Assembly: GCA_002364615.1 (NCBI GenBank)
Contig: DEYP01000010.1
Location: 1-58,830, forward strand
Reading direction: 5' to 3'
Source: Arsukibacterium sp. UBA3155
GTDB lineage: Bacteria > Pseudomonadota > Gammaproteobacteria > Enterobacterales > Alteromonadaceae
Length of the DNA: 58,830 bases
The notes beneath the pieces are model-generated. The model had not been told where the DNA came from, searched no databases, and worked only from the letters and a program-made list of their open reading frames with translations. A program made the position numbers and the translations under genes. Positions 43,888 to 53,916 of this stretch are shown here, one piece after another (within the stretch, counting starts at the first letter, position 1; each line of letters begins with the position of its first letter).

Positions 43888-44710
43888 TGGGAATATGTAC
43901 CTCGTAATTAAAAAACATGTCGCTGGCCTGGCTCTGGCCAAACTGCAGTAATAAGTTCACCACGCTGTTGCGGGTCAGTACGGCATTATTAATGGCAAAG
44001 CGCACCTGCTGTACATCGCTGGCCATTAACTCAGCATTACCCAAAGGTGGCAAAGGTTGCGCGGCACTGTAACTGTAATTGCTGTAGCGGCGAATACTGC
44101 CATCAACCGCATTAAAGCAGTAACTTACCGGGCTTGCTGACAGTAAATAAAAGCGCCGCTCAGGTGAGCCCAGCACAAAGCTATGGCTGCTGGCAAGTTG
44201 TACCGTGCGGGTGGCACTATTGCCATCCATATCGTCAGTTTCAGTGCCGCTAAACGGTATTGTGCTACCCGTGTTGCCATAAATATCGCCTGGTTGGCGT
44301 GGATAAATACTCAAGGGCAAACCGGGCACGGCGCCAAGATAACTACTTTGCCAGTTCAGCACAGCAAGCCTTAACTCTGTACCTGCCTGCGGGGCAACCG
44401 GCGCCTGTAAATAGATACCACTGCTGACAATGGGTGCAAATTCGATACAGCGCAACAATGCCGCATCGGCGGTACGAATACTGTTAGGCGCGGCATTACG
44501 CAGCTCGCGCTGCAGCCGCTCGGCAACGAAACGACTTTGGTTCAGTACCTGTTCCCGCTCAGTGGCATCGCTGTACATGCTGGCGCCAAGTCCAATATAA
44601 CTGCTTACCCCCAGTGCCAGCACCGACAACAGCACAATAACAATGGTTAGCTCTATCAGGGTAAAGCCGTGCCGGAGTGTTATAAATATTGTCGGTTTTC
44701 TGTGCTGCAT
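43877..44710 (-). CDS. mshO: MshO, MSHA minor pilin
   Basis: 277 residues with a class III-type prepilin leader: HG/FTLIELTIVIVLLSVLALG, cut by the prepilin peptidase before Phe, with Glu at +5 for subunit contact. It is longer than the major pilin, so a minor or tip pilin is likely. It overlaps mshD by one base. Confidence 0.9.
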   Translation of the reverse strand: MQHRKPTIFITLRHGFTLIELTIVIVLLSVLALGVSSYIGLGASMYSDATEREQVLNQSRFVAERLQRELRNAAPNSIRTADAALLRCIEFAPIVSSGIYLQAPVAPQAGTELRLAVLNWQSSYLGAVPGLPLSIYPRQPGDIYGNTGSTIPFSGTETDDMDGNSATRTVQLASSHSFVLGSPERRFYLLSASPVSYCFNAVDGSIRRYSNYSYSAAQPLPPLGNAELMASDVQQVRFAINNAVLTRNSVVNLLLQFGQSQASDMFFNYEVHIPNVP

Positions 44711-45291
44711 TACCAGTTACCTTTATAGCTACTGAACTGCAGTGCACTGCCTGTTGGAGTAATCACTGTAACGGTTATCACTTTGACCTGATCTGCCGCC
44801 AGACCAATACCGGTAACATCAGCGGCAGTCGCATAACGAACACTGACCGTCAGCTGATAATTTCGATAAACGTCGGCCAGATCTTCAGCCAGAATATTGG
44901 TTAACAGCGACCCGTTAGCGGTAAAATTGTTAAAGTCATCCACATCGTTAAACCGCAGCCGGTTATCGGGCGCCGTTTCTCCCGGATCTGCCGGCCAACT
45001 GCCATCGCCGTTTTGCAAAGTGCAAGCCGGCGCGCCGGTTTCACCGCAGCGCAGCAAACTGCCACTGCGGGGGCTTTGCTGATCAAAGGAGCGCGCCATA
45101 ATGTCATTTAGCATACTCTGGCCAAGCTCAGTGGCCCGCACCTGATGCCAGGGATCGGTGCTCTTCACATACAAAGGACCCAGCACCGCCGTGACCAGGC
45201 TAAGCGCAATGGCCAGCACAACAATGCCGATAATCAGCTCAATAAGGCTCAGGCCCTGCTGGCGGCGACCTAATGCAAATTGGCCTAACAT
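44710..45291 (-). CDS. mshD: MshD, MSHA minor pilin
   Basis: 193 residues with prepilin start QG/LSLIELIIGIVVLAIALS (Glu at +5). Two cysteines (LLRCGETGAPAC) may bond. It overlaps mshC by 7 bp. Confidence 0.9.
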   Translation of the reverse strand: MLGQFALGRRQQGLSLIELIIGIVVLAIALSLVTAVLGPLYVKSTDPWHQVRATELGQSMLNDIMARSFDQQSPRSGSLLRCGETGAPACTLQNGDGSWPADPGETAPDNRLRFNDVDDFNNFTANGSLLTNILAEDLADVYRNYQLTVSVRYATAADVTGIGLAADQVKVITVTVITPTGSALQFSSYKGNW

Positions 45292-45758
45292 AGATGAATG
45301 TACCCTTCGTACTCAATGCAAATAGCCAGGTTGACACTGCCCAGTACTCTAACCCGGCAGCCACTGTTACAGCGACGCAAGCCAGACTCGGTTATCGGCT
45401 GGCCCAGATTATTAAAATATAAATCGTTATTAAAGGCGCCAGGCGACAGGCGAATGCTGCTACGGTCACGCTCGCTGATGCACATGGCAGTAGCGGTGTT
45501 ATCACAGCCATTAATACCGGCGGGGTTAACACTAAAGCTGTTGACCCTAAAACCAGCCGGGGGACAGTTGGTGCACTGCATCGCCTGCATTTGCTGGCGC
45601 TGCAGTAAACTATATGCCTGGTCGCGGTATAAATATTCGTTGGTACCACTGCCAGAAAAAAAGCGTGGTAGCAGGGACACCGCTAACACGCCTATGATTA
45701 CCAGCACCACGATAAGCTCTATTAAGGTAAAGCCGCGGTAGTGCTGGGTTTTGTTCAT
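45285..45758 (-). CDS. mshC: MshC, MSHA minor pilin
   Basis: 157 residues with prepilin start RG/FTLIELIVVLVIIGVLAV. It has several Cys pairs (MQCTNCPP; RRCNSGCRVR). It follows mshA by 15 bp. Confidence 0.9.
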   Translation of the reverse strand: MNKTQHYRGFTLIELIVVLVIIGVLAVSLLPRFFSGSGTNEYLYRDQAYSLLQRQQMQAMQCTNCPPAGFRVNSFSVNPAGINGCDNTATAMCISERDRSSIRLSPGAFNNDLYFNNLGQPITESGLRRCNSGCRVRVLGSVNLAICIEYEGYIHLC

Positions 45759-45773
45759 TACAACTTACTGCTG

Positions 45774-46238
45774 TTAACAGCCGTCATTTACAATAGTAAT
45801 AACCGGCTTAATGCCAGGGCCTGATGCCTGCGTGTATAACACGTGACAATTTTCGTTTGCTGTATCATCAGCATTTATACCCGCCGCATCGGTGGCAATT
45901 CGAATTGCACCGGCTGCTGGTGTACCGAACACAAAGTCTGATAATTCAGCTGCGGCAGTTAAATCAGTACTGGTAGCGGCCGGATAACCATAAACGATAT
46001 TTATGGCAGGATCCGTTAGTGTTTCGGTAGCTGCATTTTGTTCACCGGCGATGATTGCCTTGCCATAAATCAACGAGCTGGCAGACTCTAGCGAACCTTT
46101 AACACCCTGTAATACCGAATTACGGGCATCACCACCAAAATCTAAAAATTTCGGTGCAGCGGTTACTGCCAGAATACCCAGAATGACAATAACAATAATT
46201 AATTCAATTAATGTAAAACCTGCCTGATTACGTTTCAT
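45774..46238 (-). CDS. mshA: MshA, major MSHA pilin
   Basis: 154-residue type IV pilin: leader MKRNQAG, then FTLIELIIVIVILGILAVTA with Glu at +5. The globular part starts PKFLDFGGDARNSVLQGVKG and ends in a disulfide loop (ENCHVLYT ... GC). It forms the mannose-sensitive haemagglutinin pilus used for surface attachment. As the main subunit it probably has extra expression; the gap to mshB is only 27 bp, so any private promoter would be inside mshB. Confidence 0.93.
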   Translation of the reverse strand: MKRNQAGFTLIELIIVIVILGILAVTAAPKFLDFGGDARNSVLQGVKGSLESASSLIYGKAIIAGEQNAATETLTDPAINIVYGYPAATSTDLTAAAELSDFVFGTPAAGAIRIATDAAGINADDTANENCHVLYTQASGPGIKPVITIVNDGC

Positions 46239-46265
46239 AAATACTACCTTTTGCTAAATTAAAAC

Positions 46266-46832
46266 TTAGATGTTTTTGTTTAAAAATAAGCCAACCTGAC
46301 CTGTCGCCGCATTGTACGAAAAGCCATTATTACCGACGGTATCGGCAGGAGCAGTCGAAAGTCCAGCCGTTTGGTGGTAAAAACAGATATTGGCGTCAGC
46401 CCGGACAAACAACTGGTTAGCGGCAACAAAAGTGGTGGCCACTCTAAGTTGCTGCTGAAATAAGTTGTTAATCAGGTACAGACAATCATCTGCAGTAACA
46501 CTGGTAACCCGGGTATTAGTCGCCGGATCGCCAGACGGGTAGCCAATATCGCCATCAACGCCAATTTGCACCATGTCATAGTTGACGACCGTTCGCTCTG
46601 CCGTGCCACCGTTGCCGTCTGGCCGGCCCGACACTTCCCACTGCGCCCGCACCAGGCCTACTGCCGAGGCATAACCACCGGCAATACCTTCCACTGCCAC
46701 ATCTTCTGCTTCAGCAGTAACATTTAAAAACCGCGGCAGCGCGGTTGCAGCCAGCAAGCCGAGGATGATGATTACGATCACTAATTCTATTAATGTAAAA
46801 CCGCTTTGCTGTTTCATATTGGGTTGTTTCAT
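46266..46832 (-). CDS. mshB: MshB, MSHA minor pilin
   Basis: 188 residues with prepilin start SG/FTLIELVIVIIILGLLAA and a head related to MshA (PRFLNVTAEAEDVAVEGIAGG). Two in-frame ATGs stand five codons apart within a short direct repeat (CAATATGAAACA). The first (46832) has GGGAG seven bases upstream and is chosen. It lies 74 bp after mshG; the usual mshF is absent. Confidence 0.9.
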   Translation of the reverse strand: MKQPNMKQQSGFTLIELVIVIIILGLLAATALPRFLNVTAEAEDVAVEGIAGGYASAVGLVRAQWEVSGRPDGNGGTAERTVVNYDMVQIGVDGDIGYPSGDPATNTRVTSVTADDCLYLINNLFQQQLRVATTFVAANQLFVRADANICFYHQTAGLSTAPADTVGNNGFSYNAATGQVGLFLNKNI

Positions 46833-46906
46833 ATTGGTTGCTCCCAGGCACTTGTCATATTGAGTATATCGTTAATTATTGTTATGAGCTTAATTTGTAT
46901 CAAGTA

Positions 46907-48124
46907 TTAACCGCCTTTGTAAGCGTTTAGCATATCCCACATTGGCGTAAAAATCCCCAATGCCAGTAACAATACCATGGCGGCGACAATCACAATCAGG
47001 ATCGGCTCTATTTTGGCCGTCAGGCTTTTTAAGTCAAACGCCACTTCACGTTCATAAAAGCCGGCTACTTCCGTTAGCATTTCATCCATCTGACCCGTTT
47101 CTTCGCCAACCGAGACCATTTGTAACACCAGCTCCGTAAACATATTACTTTGCTGTGCCACCCGCAACAGACTTTCGCCCCGTTCAATACTGCGCCGCAT
47201 TTCCCGGATCTTCTCTCCAAGATAGTCGTTATCGACCGCTTCGGCAACTAAGCTAAGCGCGGTAGTAATTGGCACCCCGGCTTTAAGCATCATTGAAAAG
47301 CTGCGGGCAAAGCGCCCAAGCGTAGCGCGGTTAATAATGCTGCCAATAATTGGCACCCGTAATTTCCAGCGCCCCCACCGGTATTTACCAGCCGGCGTTT
47401 GCAAATAAAAACTGATACCAATAATGGATGCTACCAACAATACCAGCAACAAGGGCCAGAAGGTAATAAAAAACGAAGAGCTGGCAAGTAATAGCTGAGT
47501 AGACCAGGGCAGCTCGGCATTAAAGCGGGCAAACATATTGGCAAATTGCGGAATAACAAAAATATTCAGAATAACCATGGCCACCACCAGGGCAAATAAT
47601 ACAAAAATCGGATAACGGGTGGCCTGTTTAATTTGCTTTCGGGTTTCCAGCTCTTGCTCAAAATAAAAGGTTAACTGCAAAAACGCGTCGTCAAGCCGGC
47701 CGGTGTTCTCACCCACATGCACCAGACTGACAATTAAACGACTGAATACTTTAGGGTGGCTTGCCATAGCAACCGATAAACTGCGGCCATTTTCCAGCTC
47801 GCGGGCCAGATCGTTCATTACCTGGCGCAGTCGCGGCGAACCGGTACTTTCAGCCAGACTTTTAATCGACCGGATAATGGGGATACCGGCTTTCATCAAC
47901 GAATACATCTGGCGGGAAAATATAATCAGCTCCGTCAGGCTGACTTTGGCCTGCCACAGCTGGAATGGGGCGGCTTTGTCAGCAACGACAATGGCTTCGA
48001 TACTTAGTGGAATGTAACGACGCTGCTTCAGCATGTCCGCCGCCGCCGCCTGACTACCGGCCTCCAGCTGACCGGTAACGGCATTACCACTGGCATCCCG
48101 CGCTTTGTACTGAAAGCTGGCCAT
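46907..48124 (-). CDS. mshG: MshG, inner-membrane platform protein
   Basis: A 405-residue PilC/GspF-family protein with two repeats of the T2SSF domain (about 68-190 and 272-395) and three membrane helices. It is the platform on which MshE drives pilin insertion. Start MASFQYKARDASGNAV is typical. It follows mshE by 3 bp. Confidence 0.95.
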   Translation of the reverse strand: MASFQYKARDASGNAVTGQLEAGSQAAAADMLKQRRYIPLSIEAIVVADKAAPFQLWQAKVSLTELIIFSRQMYSLMKAGIPIIRSIKSLAESTGSPRLRQVMNDLARELENGRSLSVAMASHPKVFSRLIVSLVHVGENTGRLDDAFLQLTFYFEQELETRKQIKQATRYPIFVLFALVVAMVILNIFVIPQFANMFARFNAELPWSTQLLLASSSFFITFWPLLLVLLVASIIGISFYLQTPAGKYRWGRWKLRVPIIGSIINRATLGRFARSFSMMLKAGVPITTALSLVAEAVDNDYLGEKIREMRRSIERGESLLRVAQQSNMFTELVLQMVSVGEETGQMDEMLTEVAGFYEREVAFDLKSLTAKIEPILIVIVAAMVLLLALGIFTPMWDMLNAYKGG

Positions 48125-48127
48125 ATC

Positions 48128-49879
48128 TTAGTTGTCCTCTGCCGCGTCAGGTGCCGGCATGTCCGGCGTTAACGGCTCGGTTTCCAGATATTCTGATACC
48201 CTGATAACCTCTTCTAACGTGGTAATGCCCTGCTGGGCATAATCAAGCGCCATATTTCCTAAGCTGACAAAATCGGGGCTGTGGTAGGCCAGATCACTGA
48301 AGCCTTCAATGTCCGAGCGGCGTAACGCGTCTGCCAACGGTTTATTAATAACCAATAGCTCAAACACGCCCAGCCGGCCTTTATAGCCGGTATGATGACA
48401 CGACTGACAGCCCTGGCCCTGCCAGTAACTGGCTTGGTCATTGGCTTTATGGTGTCGTAACCAGGTTAATTCCAGCTCGTCAGGCTGATGCGGCTTTTTA
48501 CAATAGTCACATAACCGCCTGATAAGCCGCTGGGCAATAATAGCCCTTAGGGCACTGGCTACCAGATAAGGCGCCGCCCCCATATCAATTAAGCGCAGGG
48601 TGCTGGATACCGCATCATTGGTGTGCAGGGTAGATAATACCAGGTGCCCGGTAAGCGCGCCGCGCAGACCCATTTCGGCGGTTTCCTGATCGCGCATCTC
48701 GCCCACCATGATGATGTCGGGGTCCTGACGCAAGGTAGTACGCAGTACATTGCTGAAGGTCAGGCCTATTTTATGATTAACCTGCACCTGATTAATCCGC
48801 GATAAGCGATATTCTACGGGATCTTCCACCGTGATAATTTTACTGCCTGCCTGATTAAGCTCACTAAGCAGGCCATATAAGGTGGTGGTTTTACCCGAAC
48901 CGGTGGGCCCGGTAACAAGGATCATGCCATGCGGGCTTTGCACTATACGTCGCAATCTGGCCAACATCGGGCCCGGGATCCCGGTATCTTCCATCTTTAA
49001 CAGCCCGGCTGACTGGTCCAGCAAACGCATCACCACCGACTCACCGTATTGCACCGGCATGGTAGACATCCGGATATCAATTTTATGTTGCTTAACGGTA
49101 ATTTGAAAACGGCCATCCTGCGGCAGCCGTTTTTCAGAAATATCCAGGCTGGCCATCAGTTTTAACCGCAGTACCAGCGCGGCAGCAATACTCACTTCAT
49201 TTAAAGTGCTTTCCTGTAAAATTCCGTCTACCCGCTGGCGGATGCGCAGCACCTTTTCATCGGGTTCAATATGAATATCCGAGGCTTTAACCTGCACGGC
49301 ATCTTCAAAGATTGAACGTAACAACTTGGCTATCGTGTTGTCGGTTTCTTCCCGGTTTTCTTCAGCAAGCAATGCATCATCGGTATCACCGCTATGCTCT
49401 TGTTTTAACTGCGTCGCAAAGGTTTCAATATCTTTGGTACGCCGATACAGCGAGTCAAACGCTTCCAGCAATTGGCTTTCGCGCACCACGGCAATTTTAA
49501 TTTCACGAGGGGCAAGCAGTGGCGCTATCTGATCCAGCACAGCCAGGTCAGCCGGATCGTTCATGCCCAGCAAAACGGAATCGCCCATGTCTTCAATTAC
49601 CAGCGCTCTGAAGCGTCTGGCATGTACTTCAGCAAGTAACTGGGCGGCTTTAGGATCAATTTTTCTCTGGGCAATGTCCAGAAATGGCACCTGCAGCTGC
49701 TGGGCTAAAAATTGCAGTAACTGTTGCTCAGAGAGAAACTGCATTTCTATCAGGGTGGCGCCGAGCTTACGGCCACTGCTTTTCTGACGCGCCAGGGCTT
49801 GCTCCAGCTGGCTCTCAGTTATAATATTTTCGTGCACCAGCAAATCGCCTAGGCGCATTTTAAGCTTGGGTTTTTGCAT
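48128..49879 (-). CDS. mshE: MshE, pilus extension ATPase with c-di-GMP-binding domain
   Basis: A 583-residue GspE/PilB-type ATPase. The N-terminus carries the two-part MshEN c-di-GMP motif: RLGDLLVHENIITESQLEQA and, about 30 residues on, KLGATLIEMQFLSEQQLLQF. The core has Walker A GPTGSGKTTT (about 322-331), an Asp box, HLVLSTLHTND, and a tetracysteine zinc site (CDYCKKP ... CQSCHHTGYKG). It powers pilus growth when c-di-GMP is high. mshN ends 1 bp upstream. Confidence 0.96.
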   Translation of the reverse strand: MQKPKLKMRLGDLLVHENIITESQLEQALARQKSSGRKLGATLIEMQFLSEQQLLQFLAQQLQVPFLDIAQRKIDPKAAQLLAEVHARRFRALVIEDMGDSVLLGMNDPADLAVLDQIAPLLAPREIKIAVVRESQLLEAFDSLYRRTKDIETFATQLKQEHSGDTDDALLAEENREETDNTIAKLLRSIFEDAVQVKASDIHIEPDEKVLRIRQRVDGILQESTLNEVSIAAALVLRLKLMASLDISEKRLPQDGRFQITVKQHKIDIRMSTMPVQYGESVVMRLLDQSAGLLKMEDTGIPGPMLARLRRIVQSPHGMILVTGPTGSGKTTTLYGLLSELNQAGSKIITVEDPVEYRLSRINQVQVNHKIGLTFSNVLRTTLRQDPDIIMVGEMRDQETAEMGLRGALTGHLVLSTLHTNDAVSSTLRLIDMGAAPYLVASALRAIIAQRLIRRLCDYCKKPHQPDELELTWLRHHKANDQASYWQGQGCQSCHHTGYKGRLGVFELLVINKPLADALRRSDIEGFSDLAYHSPDFVSLGNMALDYAQQGITTLEEVIRVSEYLETEPLTPDMPAPDAAEDN

Positions 49880-49880
49880 A

Positions 49881-51044
49881 CTAAGGTTCTGTTGCCTTAA
49901 GCCGTTGTTGAATAAAGTTATGGCTGCTCACCGATAACGCCTGACGATATTGCCAGGCATGCTGATAATACTGGTGGGCCTGCGCTGACTGACCAAGTTG
50001 TTCGCTGGCTAGAGCAGCGCCAAGACTCCAGCGTCCCTGATCTGGCTGCAATTGCTGCAACCGCTGATACCAGCCAAGCGCCGCAGCATGTTGCTGCAGT
50101 TGCTGTAATACCGTGGCTTTCATACCAAAATATTCCGGCTCAGCAGCCAACTCAAACTGATCGGGTAAAAACGCTAATGCTTGCTGCCACTGGCCCTGAC
50201 GGACCGCCAACTGGGCTAACTGCATATTAATTTCTGCGCTTAACACCCCTTTTTGGCGCGCTTGCAACAGCACCTGACTGGCGGTAATAATTTGCTGTTG
50301 CTTTAACCATAGCCTGGCCAGGTTCAGATAACCGTTAGCCTCGGCAGGTTGCTGCGACACGATCTGTTGCCAGATAGTAATGGCGCCACTGGTGTCTCCT
50401 GCCGCTTCACTGGCATTTGCCCGATGTTGCATATTTTGCTGCTGCTGTGCAGCGCTTAGCTGCTGTTTATTTATCATGGTCTGCGGCTGAGCTGCAGCGG
50501 CCGGCTCAGCAGCTGCCCCAGTCTTTACCAGCGACGTATTAACACGCACTGGCTGCGCCAGAACCGGTGTCAGTTCGCGTTGCATGGTCAGCACTTCCGC
50601 CTGACGCTCGCCAACGAGTGTGGCTGCTACTACTACCGCAGCATCGGCCACATCTAACGGTTTAGCTTTTTTTTCTGCGGTAACTGCTGTCACTGGCTCT
50701 GTTTTAATTTGCTCTGCCGTCAGCACTGCCATATTGCCGGCAAGCCCGGCTTCGTCCATTTCGGTTGGCTGGCTGATGTTGGCTAAAGGTTGCAATTGAT
50801 CGCCACTGGCACCTTGATCAATCGTTGCCGTTTGTTGCACCTGAGCACCGCTGCTTTGCTGATGTGGGCGAGAAAATGAAAATAAAAGTACGCCAATCAA
50901 CATTAACCCTGCCAGCAAAGCAAATCCAAAGTAATACCTGGTGCGTCCACTGCCCTGCCTCGGAGCCTGCTTCTGTTCGCTGACAGCAAGATCGGGCTGC
51001 TGGCGTTGCTCAAGGTCCTGCAGCATTTTATTAATGACACTCAT
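49881..51044 (-). CDS. mshN: MshN, TPR protein of the MSHA machine
   Basis: A protein with a short cytoplasmic start (MSVINKMLQDLEQRQQ), one membrane helix (about 36-56), a Gln/Ala-rich linker (about 65-200) and C-terminal tetratricopeptide repeats (about 205-385). ATG 51044 overlaps the mshM stop as ATGA; the GTG at 51050 adds two residues. It is thought to work with MshL in secretin assembly. Confidence 0.92.
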   Translation of the reverse strand: MSVINKMLQDLEQRQQPDLAVSEQKQAPRQGSGRTRYYFGFALLAGLMLIGVLLFSFSRPHQQSSGAQVQQTATIDQGASGDQLQPLANISQPTEMDEAGLAGNMAVLTAEQIKTEPVTAVTAEKKAKPLDVADAAVVVAATLVGERQAEVLTMQRELTPVLAQPVRVNTSLVKTGAAAEPAAAAQPQTMINKQQLSAAQQQQNMQHRANASEAAGDTSGAITIWQQIVSQQPAEANGYLNLARLWLKQQQIITASQVLLQARQKGVLSAEINMQLAQLAVRQGQWQQALAFLPDQFELAAEPEYFGMKATVLQQLQQHAAALGWYQRLQQLQPDQGRWSLGAALASEQLGQSAQAHQYYQHAWQYRQALSVSSHNFIQQRLKATEP

Positions 51045-51928
51045 CGCCACATCCAGCCAACACAGGCTGCGCTAAATACCGCAGCACCACTTAACAACCA
51101 CACATAATGGCGTTTGCTGCGCCGGGTGTCTTCAGTGTCCTCAGCGGCAAAGCGGATATGCCTGGCGGTGACCCTGCTTTTACCCTCGCCGTACGCCAAC
51201 ATCAGCCCTTTATGCGCCAGTAAATTAACCAGTCGGGGAATGCCACGACTGTAACGGCCGATAGCAAGTAAAGCGAATGAATTGAATAAGGCGGGCGTAG
51301 CGCCTGCTACCTGCAGCCTGTGCCTTACATAGAAACGGATTTGTGCTGGTGACATTACCGGCAACACGTAAGAGAATGAAATGCGTTGACGCAATTGCCG
51401 GAACTGCTGACTTGCCAAACGCTGATCCAGCTCAGGCTGGCCAAATAGTACCACTTGTAATAACTTTCGCTGCTCGGTCTCCAGGTTGGTAAGTAGCCGC
51501 AATGACTCGAGGGTATCGTCGGGCAAGCCCTGCGCTTCATCAATCACCAGGATAATTTTCTTACCACTTTGCGCCAGCAGAATAAGCTGCCGTTGCAGTA
51601 ATTGCAAAAGCTGGCTGGCATCGATATTGGCTGAATATTTTAGTCCCAGCTCTGCAGCCAGTGCCCAGCGAAGCTCTAATGGACTTACACTGGGATCAGG
51701 CAAATACGCCAGTTGCCAGTCAGCCTGCGCCTGCTTCAGTAGCAGGCGACATAACAACGTTTTCCCGGTGCCGACTTCACCGGTTACTTTAATAAAGCCC
51801 TCACCGGCAGCTAACGCCGTATTCAGCACCGCCAGAGCCGCCTCATGTTGCGGTAAGCCAACATAGAAACGGGTATCGGGAGTAAGTGAAAACGGCGTTA
51901 ATGCCAGATTAAAGTGGGCAGCATACAT
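51041..51928 (-). CDS. mshM: MshM, ExeA-like AAA ATPase
   Basis: A 295-residue ATPase: start FNLALTPFSLTPDTRFYVG, Walker A GEVGTGKTLL, Walker B ILVIDEAQGL, sensor region SRGIPRLVNLLAHKGL, and one C-terminal membrane helix (about 275-293). ExeA/GspA-type proteins help insert the secretin. It lies 4 bp behind mshL. Confidence 0.93.
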   Translation of the reverse strand: MYAAHFNLALTPFSLTPDTRFYVGLPQHEAALAVLNTALAAGEGFIKVTGEVGTGKTLLCRLLLKQAQADWQLAYLPDPSVSPLELRWALAAELGLKYSANIDASQLLQLLQRQLILLAQSGKKIILVIDEAQGLPDDTLESLRLLTNLETEQRKLLQVVLFGQPELDQRLASQQFRQLRQRISFSYVLPVMSPAQIRFYVRHRLQVAGATPALFNSFALLAIGRYSRGIPRLVNLLAHKGLMLAYGEGKSRVTARHIRFAAEDTEDTRRSKRHYVWLLSGAAVFSAACVGWMWR

Positions 51929-51932
51929 AAGC

Positions 51933-53594
51933 TTATTGCTCAGGATACCAGTCAGTGATTAATTCCGCTGACTGCTGTAACTGCTGGTGCCAGACGCCAT
52001 TGCCCACGACGGTAGGCTTTAGCAGGATCACCAGTTCTTTTTTTCGTTCGACTTTATTTTTGCTTGTAAATAACTGGCCCAATATAGGTATTGCTCCCAA
52101 TACCGGTGTGCGTGATTCACTGTCACTGGTAACGGTTTGCATTAAGCCACCAATAACCACAATTTCACCACTTTGCGCTTTAATAATGGTATCAGACTCC
52201 CGGATATTGCTTTGCGCCAATGGCAATACAATTTGCTCATCGCTAAAGCGGATCGTTTTGCTCTGCTCAGAGGTCTCTGTGACTGACGGGTGAATATGCA
52301 AGATCACACTACCGTTCTGATCGATCTGCGGCGTCACATCCAGTGCAATACCGGAGAAAAAAGGTTGCAGAGAAATATTGGGCGACGTGGTCGTTGCCCC
52401 GGTGCCCGCAATAGTCGTATTGCTGGTAATGTCAGTGACGAAATATTCATCCTGACCCACTTTAATCACCGCTTTTTGATTATTCATCGCGGTAACCCGC
52501 GGACTGGATAGCACCTGAGCATTACCCTGCGTCTCCAGCAAATTAATGACGCCGTTAAAGTCAGCATTACTGAATGAAATAGCGCTGACCCCACCGACAT
52601 TGCTGCTTATTGTATTGTTTGGGATAACCCCTGACGTGGTAAAGTTGAAACTGGTTGAGCCGATTGTGGCCAGCGCATTCTGCCAGTTAATACCCTGTTG
52701 ATATTCATCACTTAATGTCACTTCAATAATTTTAGCTTCCAGCACAACCTGCCGCTGTAATTGCTGTTCGGACTGACCCAGAAACGCCTTAACTGCTGCG
52801 ATTTCATCTGGCATGCCACGCACCGTTACTAAGCCGGCTTGTGGGCTGACGACCACCATTCTTTGCTCACCTTCACCTAATACGCCCTGTACCGCTTCTT
52901 TTAAATCACTCCAGAAATCAGTACGGCTTTCACTTTGAATGGTACTGCCATTAAACTGTTGCTGGCTGTTCTGCATCTGGCCATTATTATTGCCAAACGG
53001 ACTATTTTGCTGGTTGTTATTCGCTAACCCCTGATTACCAGCACTATTATTGTTATTATTTTGATTGTTGTCCTGCGACACACCACCGGAATTAACAGAA
53101 ATAGATGAAAAGCCGTTGCGTTGTAACATCAGATAGTTAACCGCGATAGTTTCGGTTCGCAAGCCCGCAGGATAAACCTGATAGACCATGCCCTGGCGTC
53201 GGATATCAAAACCATACAGCGACTGGACAATAGCCAGTGTCTCAGCTAGCGTTACCTGCTTCAGTTGCAGGCTGATGGTGCCCTGAACACTGGGGTGAAC
53301 CACCAGACTGTAGGGCGTATCGTGCACAATCGAATGAAAAAAATCGTTAAGTGCAACGTCTGAAGCCGAAATGTTGAATCTCGGTTCAGTGCTGGCAACC
53401 ACAGGCGCAGGCCTGGCCAGCAAATCCTGAGTGACCGCTGCCGGCACAGCTAACACAGGTTTAGCCGCAGGGACGTCGCTCTGCAATGCTTTTTTCGCTT
53501 CCGTGGGGCCAGCATTGGGCTGTAAAGCCTGACACGCACTCAGCAACAGCAGACTGCTGACAAAACACACATTTAAACGGGTATTATTCTTCAT
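51933..53594 (-). CDS. mshL: MshL, outer-membrane secretin lipoprotein
   Basis: A 553-residue secretin that forms the outer-membrane pore for the pilus. Lipobox LSAC (about 18-21). An N-terminal secretin/STN domain (about 72-150), a low-complexity Asn/Gln loop (about 178-220), an N1-type domain, and the C-terminal secretin domain (about 290-540) with the VPVLGxIP-type signature here as TPVLGAIPILGQLF. It overlaps mshK by 11 bp. Confidence 0.95.
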   Translation of the reverse strand: MKNNTRLNVCFVSSLLLLSACQALQPNAGPTEAKKALQSDVPAAKPVLAVPAAVTQDLLARPAPVVASTEPRFNISASDVALNDFFHSIVHDTPYSLVVHPSVQGTISLQLKQVTLAETLAIVQSLYGFDIRRQGMVYQVYPAGLRTETIAVNYLMLQRNGFSSISVNSGGVSQDNNQNNNNNSAGNQGLANNNQQNSPFGNNNGQMQNSQQQFNGSTIQSESRTDFWSDLKEAVQGVLGEGEQRMVVVSPQAGLVTVRGMPDEIAAVKAFLGQSEQQLQRQVVLEAKIIEVTLSDEYQQGINWQNALATIGSTSFNFTTSGVIPNNTISSNVGGVSAISFSNADFNGVINLLETQGNAQVLSSPRVTAMNNQKAVIKVGQDEYFVTDITSNTTIAGTGATTTSPNISLQPFFSGIALDVTPQIDQNGSVILHIHPSVTETSEQSKTIRFSDEQIVLPLAQSNIRESDTIIKAQSGEIVVIGGLMQTVTSDSESRTPVLGAIPILGQLFTSKNKVERKKELVILLKPTVVGNGVWHQQLQQSAELITDWYPEQ

Positions 53595-53916
53595 ATTTTT
53601 TTATCGTTTTATTATGTAACTGCAAAATGAGTTTTTCCTCTCCCCGGCTCAGCACAACCGAAGTAGCTCTGATATTTGTGAGGGTATAACCTTGATATTG
53701 CTCACCAAGTTGCAGTAACTGACCATTAATAGTGGCACTAGTCCGCTGGTTACTGTTTTGAATGATTTGCAACTTTAACGCACTGACCGGGCTGACAGCA
53801 TTGCCACTGCCCCCTCCCTTGGTAGGGTCAACATAACCTGTGGCCGGCCGCGTGGGGTCGGCCTGACTGCTAAACGTTAGCAACAACACAGCGCTATAGC
53901 TGAATAAAGTTTTCAT
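53584..53916 (-). CDS. mshK: MshK, PilP-like periplasmic protein
   Basis: 110 residues with signal peptide MKTLFSYSAVLLLTFSSQA followed by DPTRP, the usual mature start. A small beta domain (LQIIQNSNQRTSATINGQLLQ) resembles PilP. It overlaps mshJ by 23 bp and mshL by 11 bp. Confidence 0.88.
   Translation of the reverse strand: MKTLFSYSAVLLLTFSSQADPTRPATGYVDPTKGGGSGNAVSPVSALKLQIIQNSNQRTSATINGQLLQLGEQYQGYTLTNIRATSVVLSRGEEKLILQLHNKTIKKYEE

Noticed and set aside
51355-51543. Small frames antisense or overlapping within the msh operon
   Set aside because: All lie fully inside well-supported msh genes and show no ribosome site or domain.
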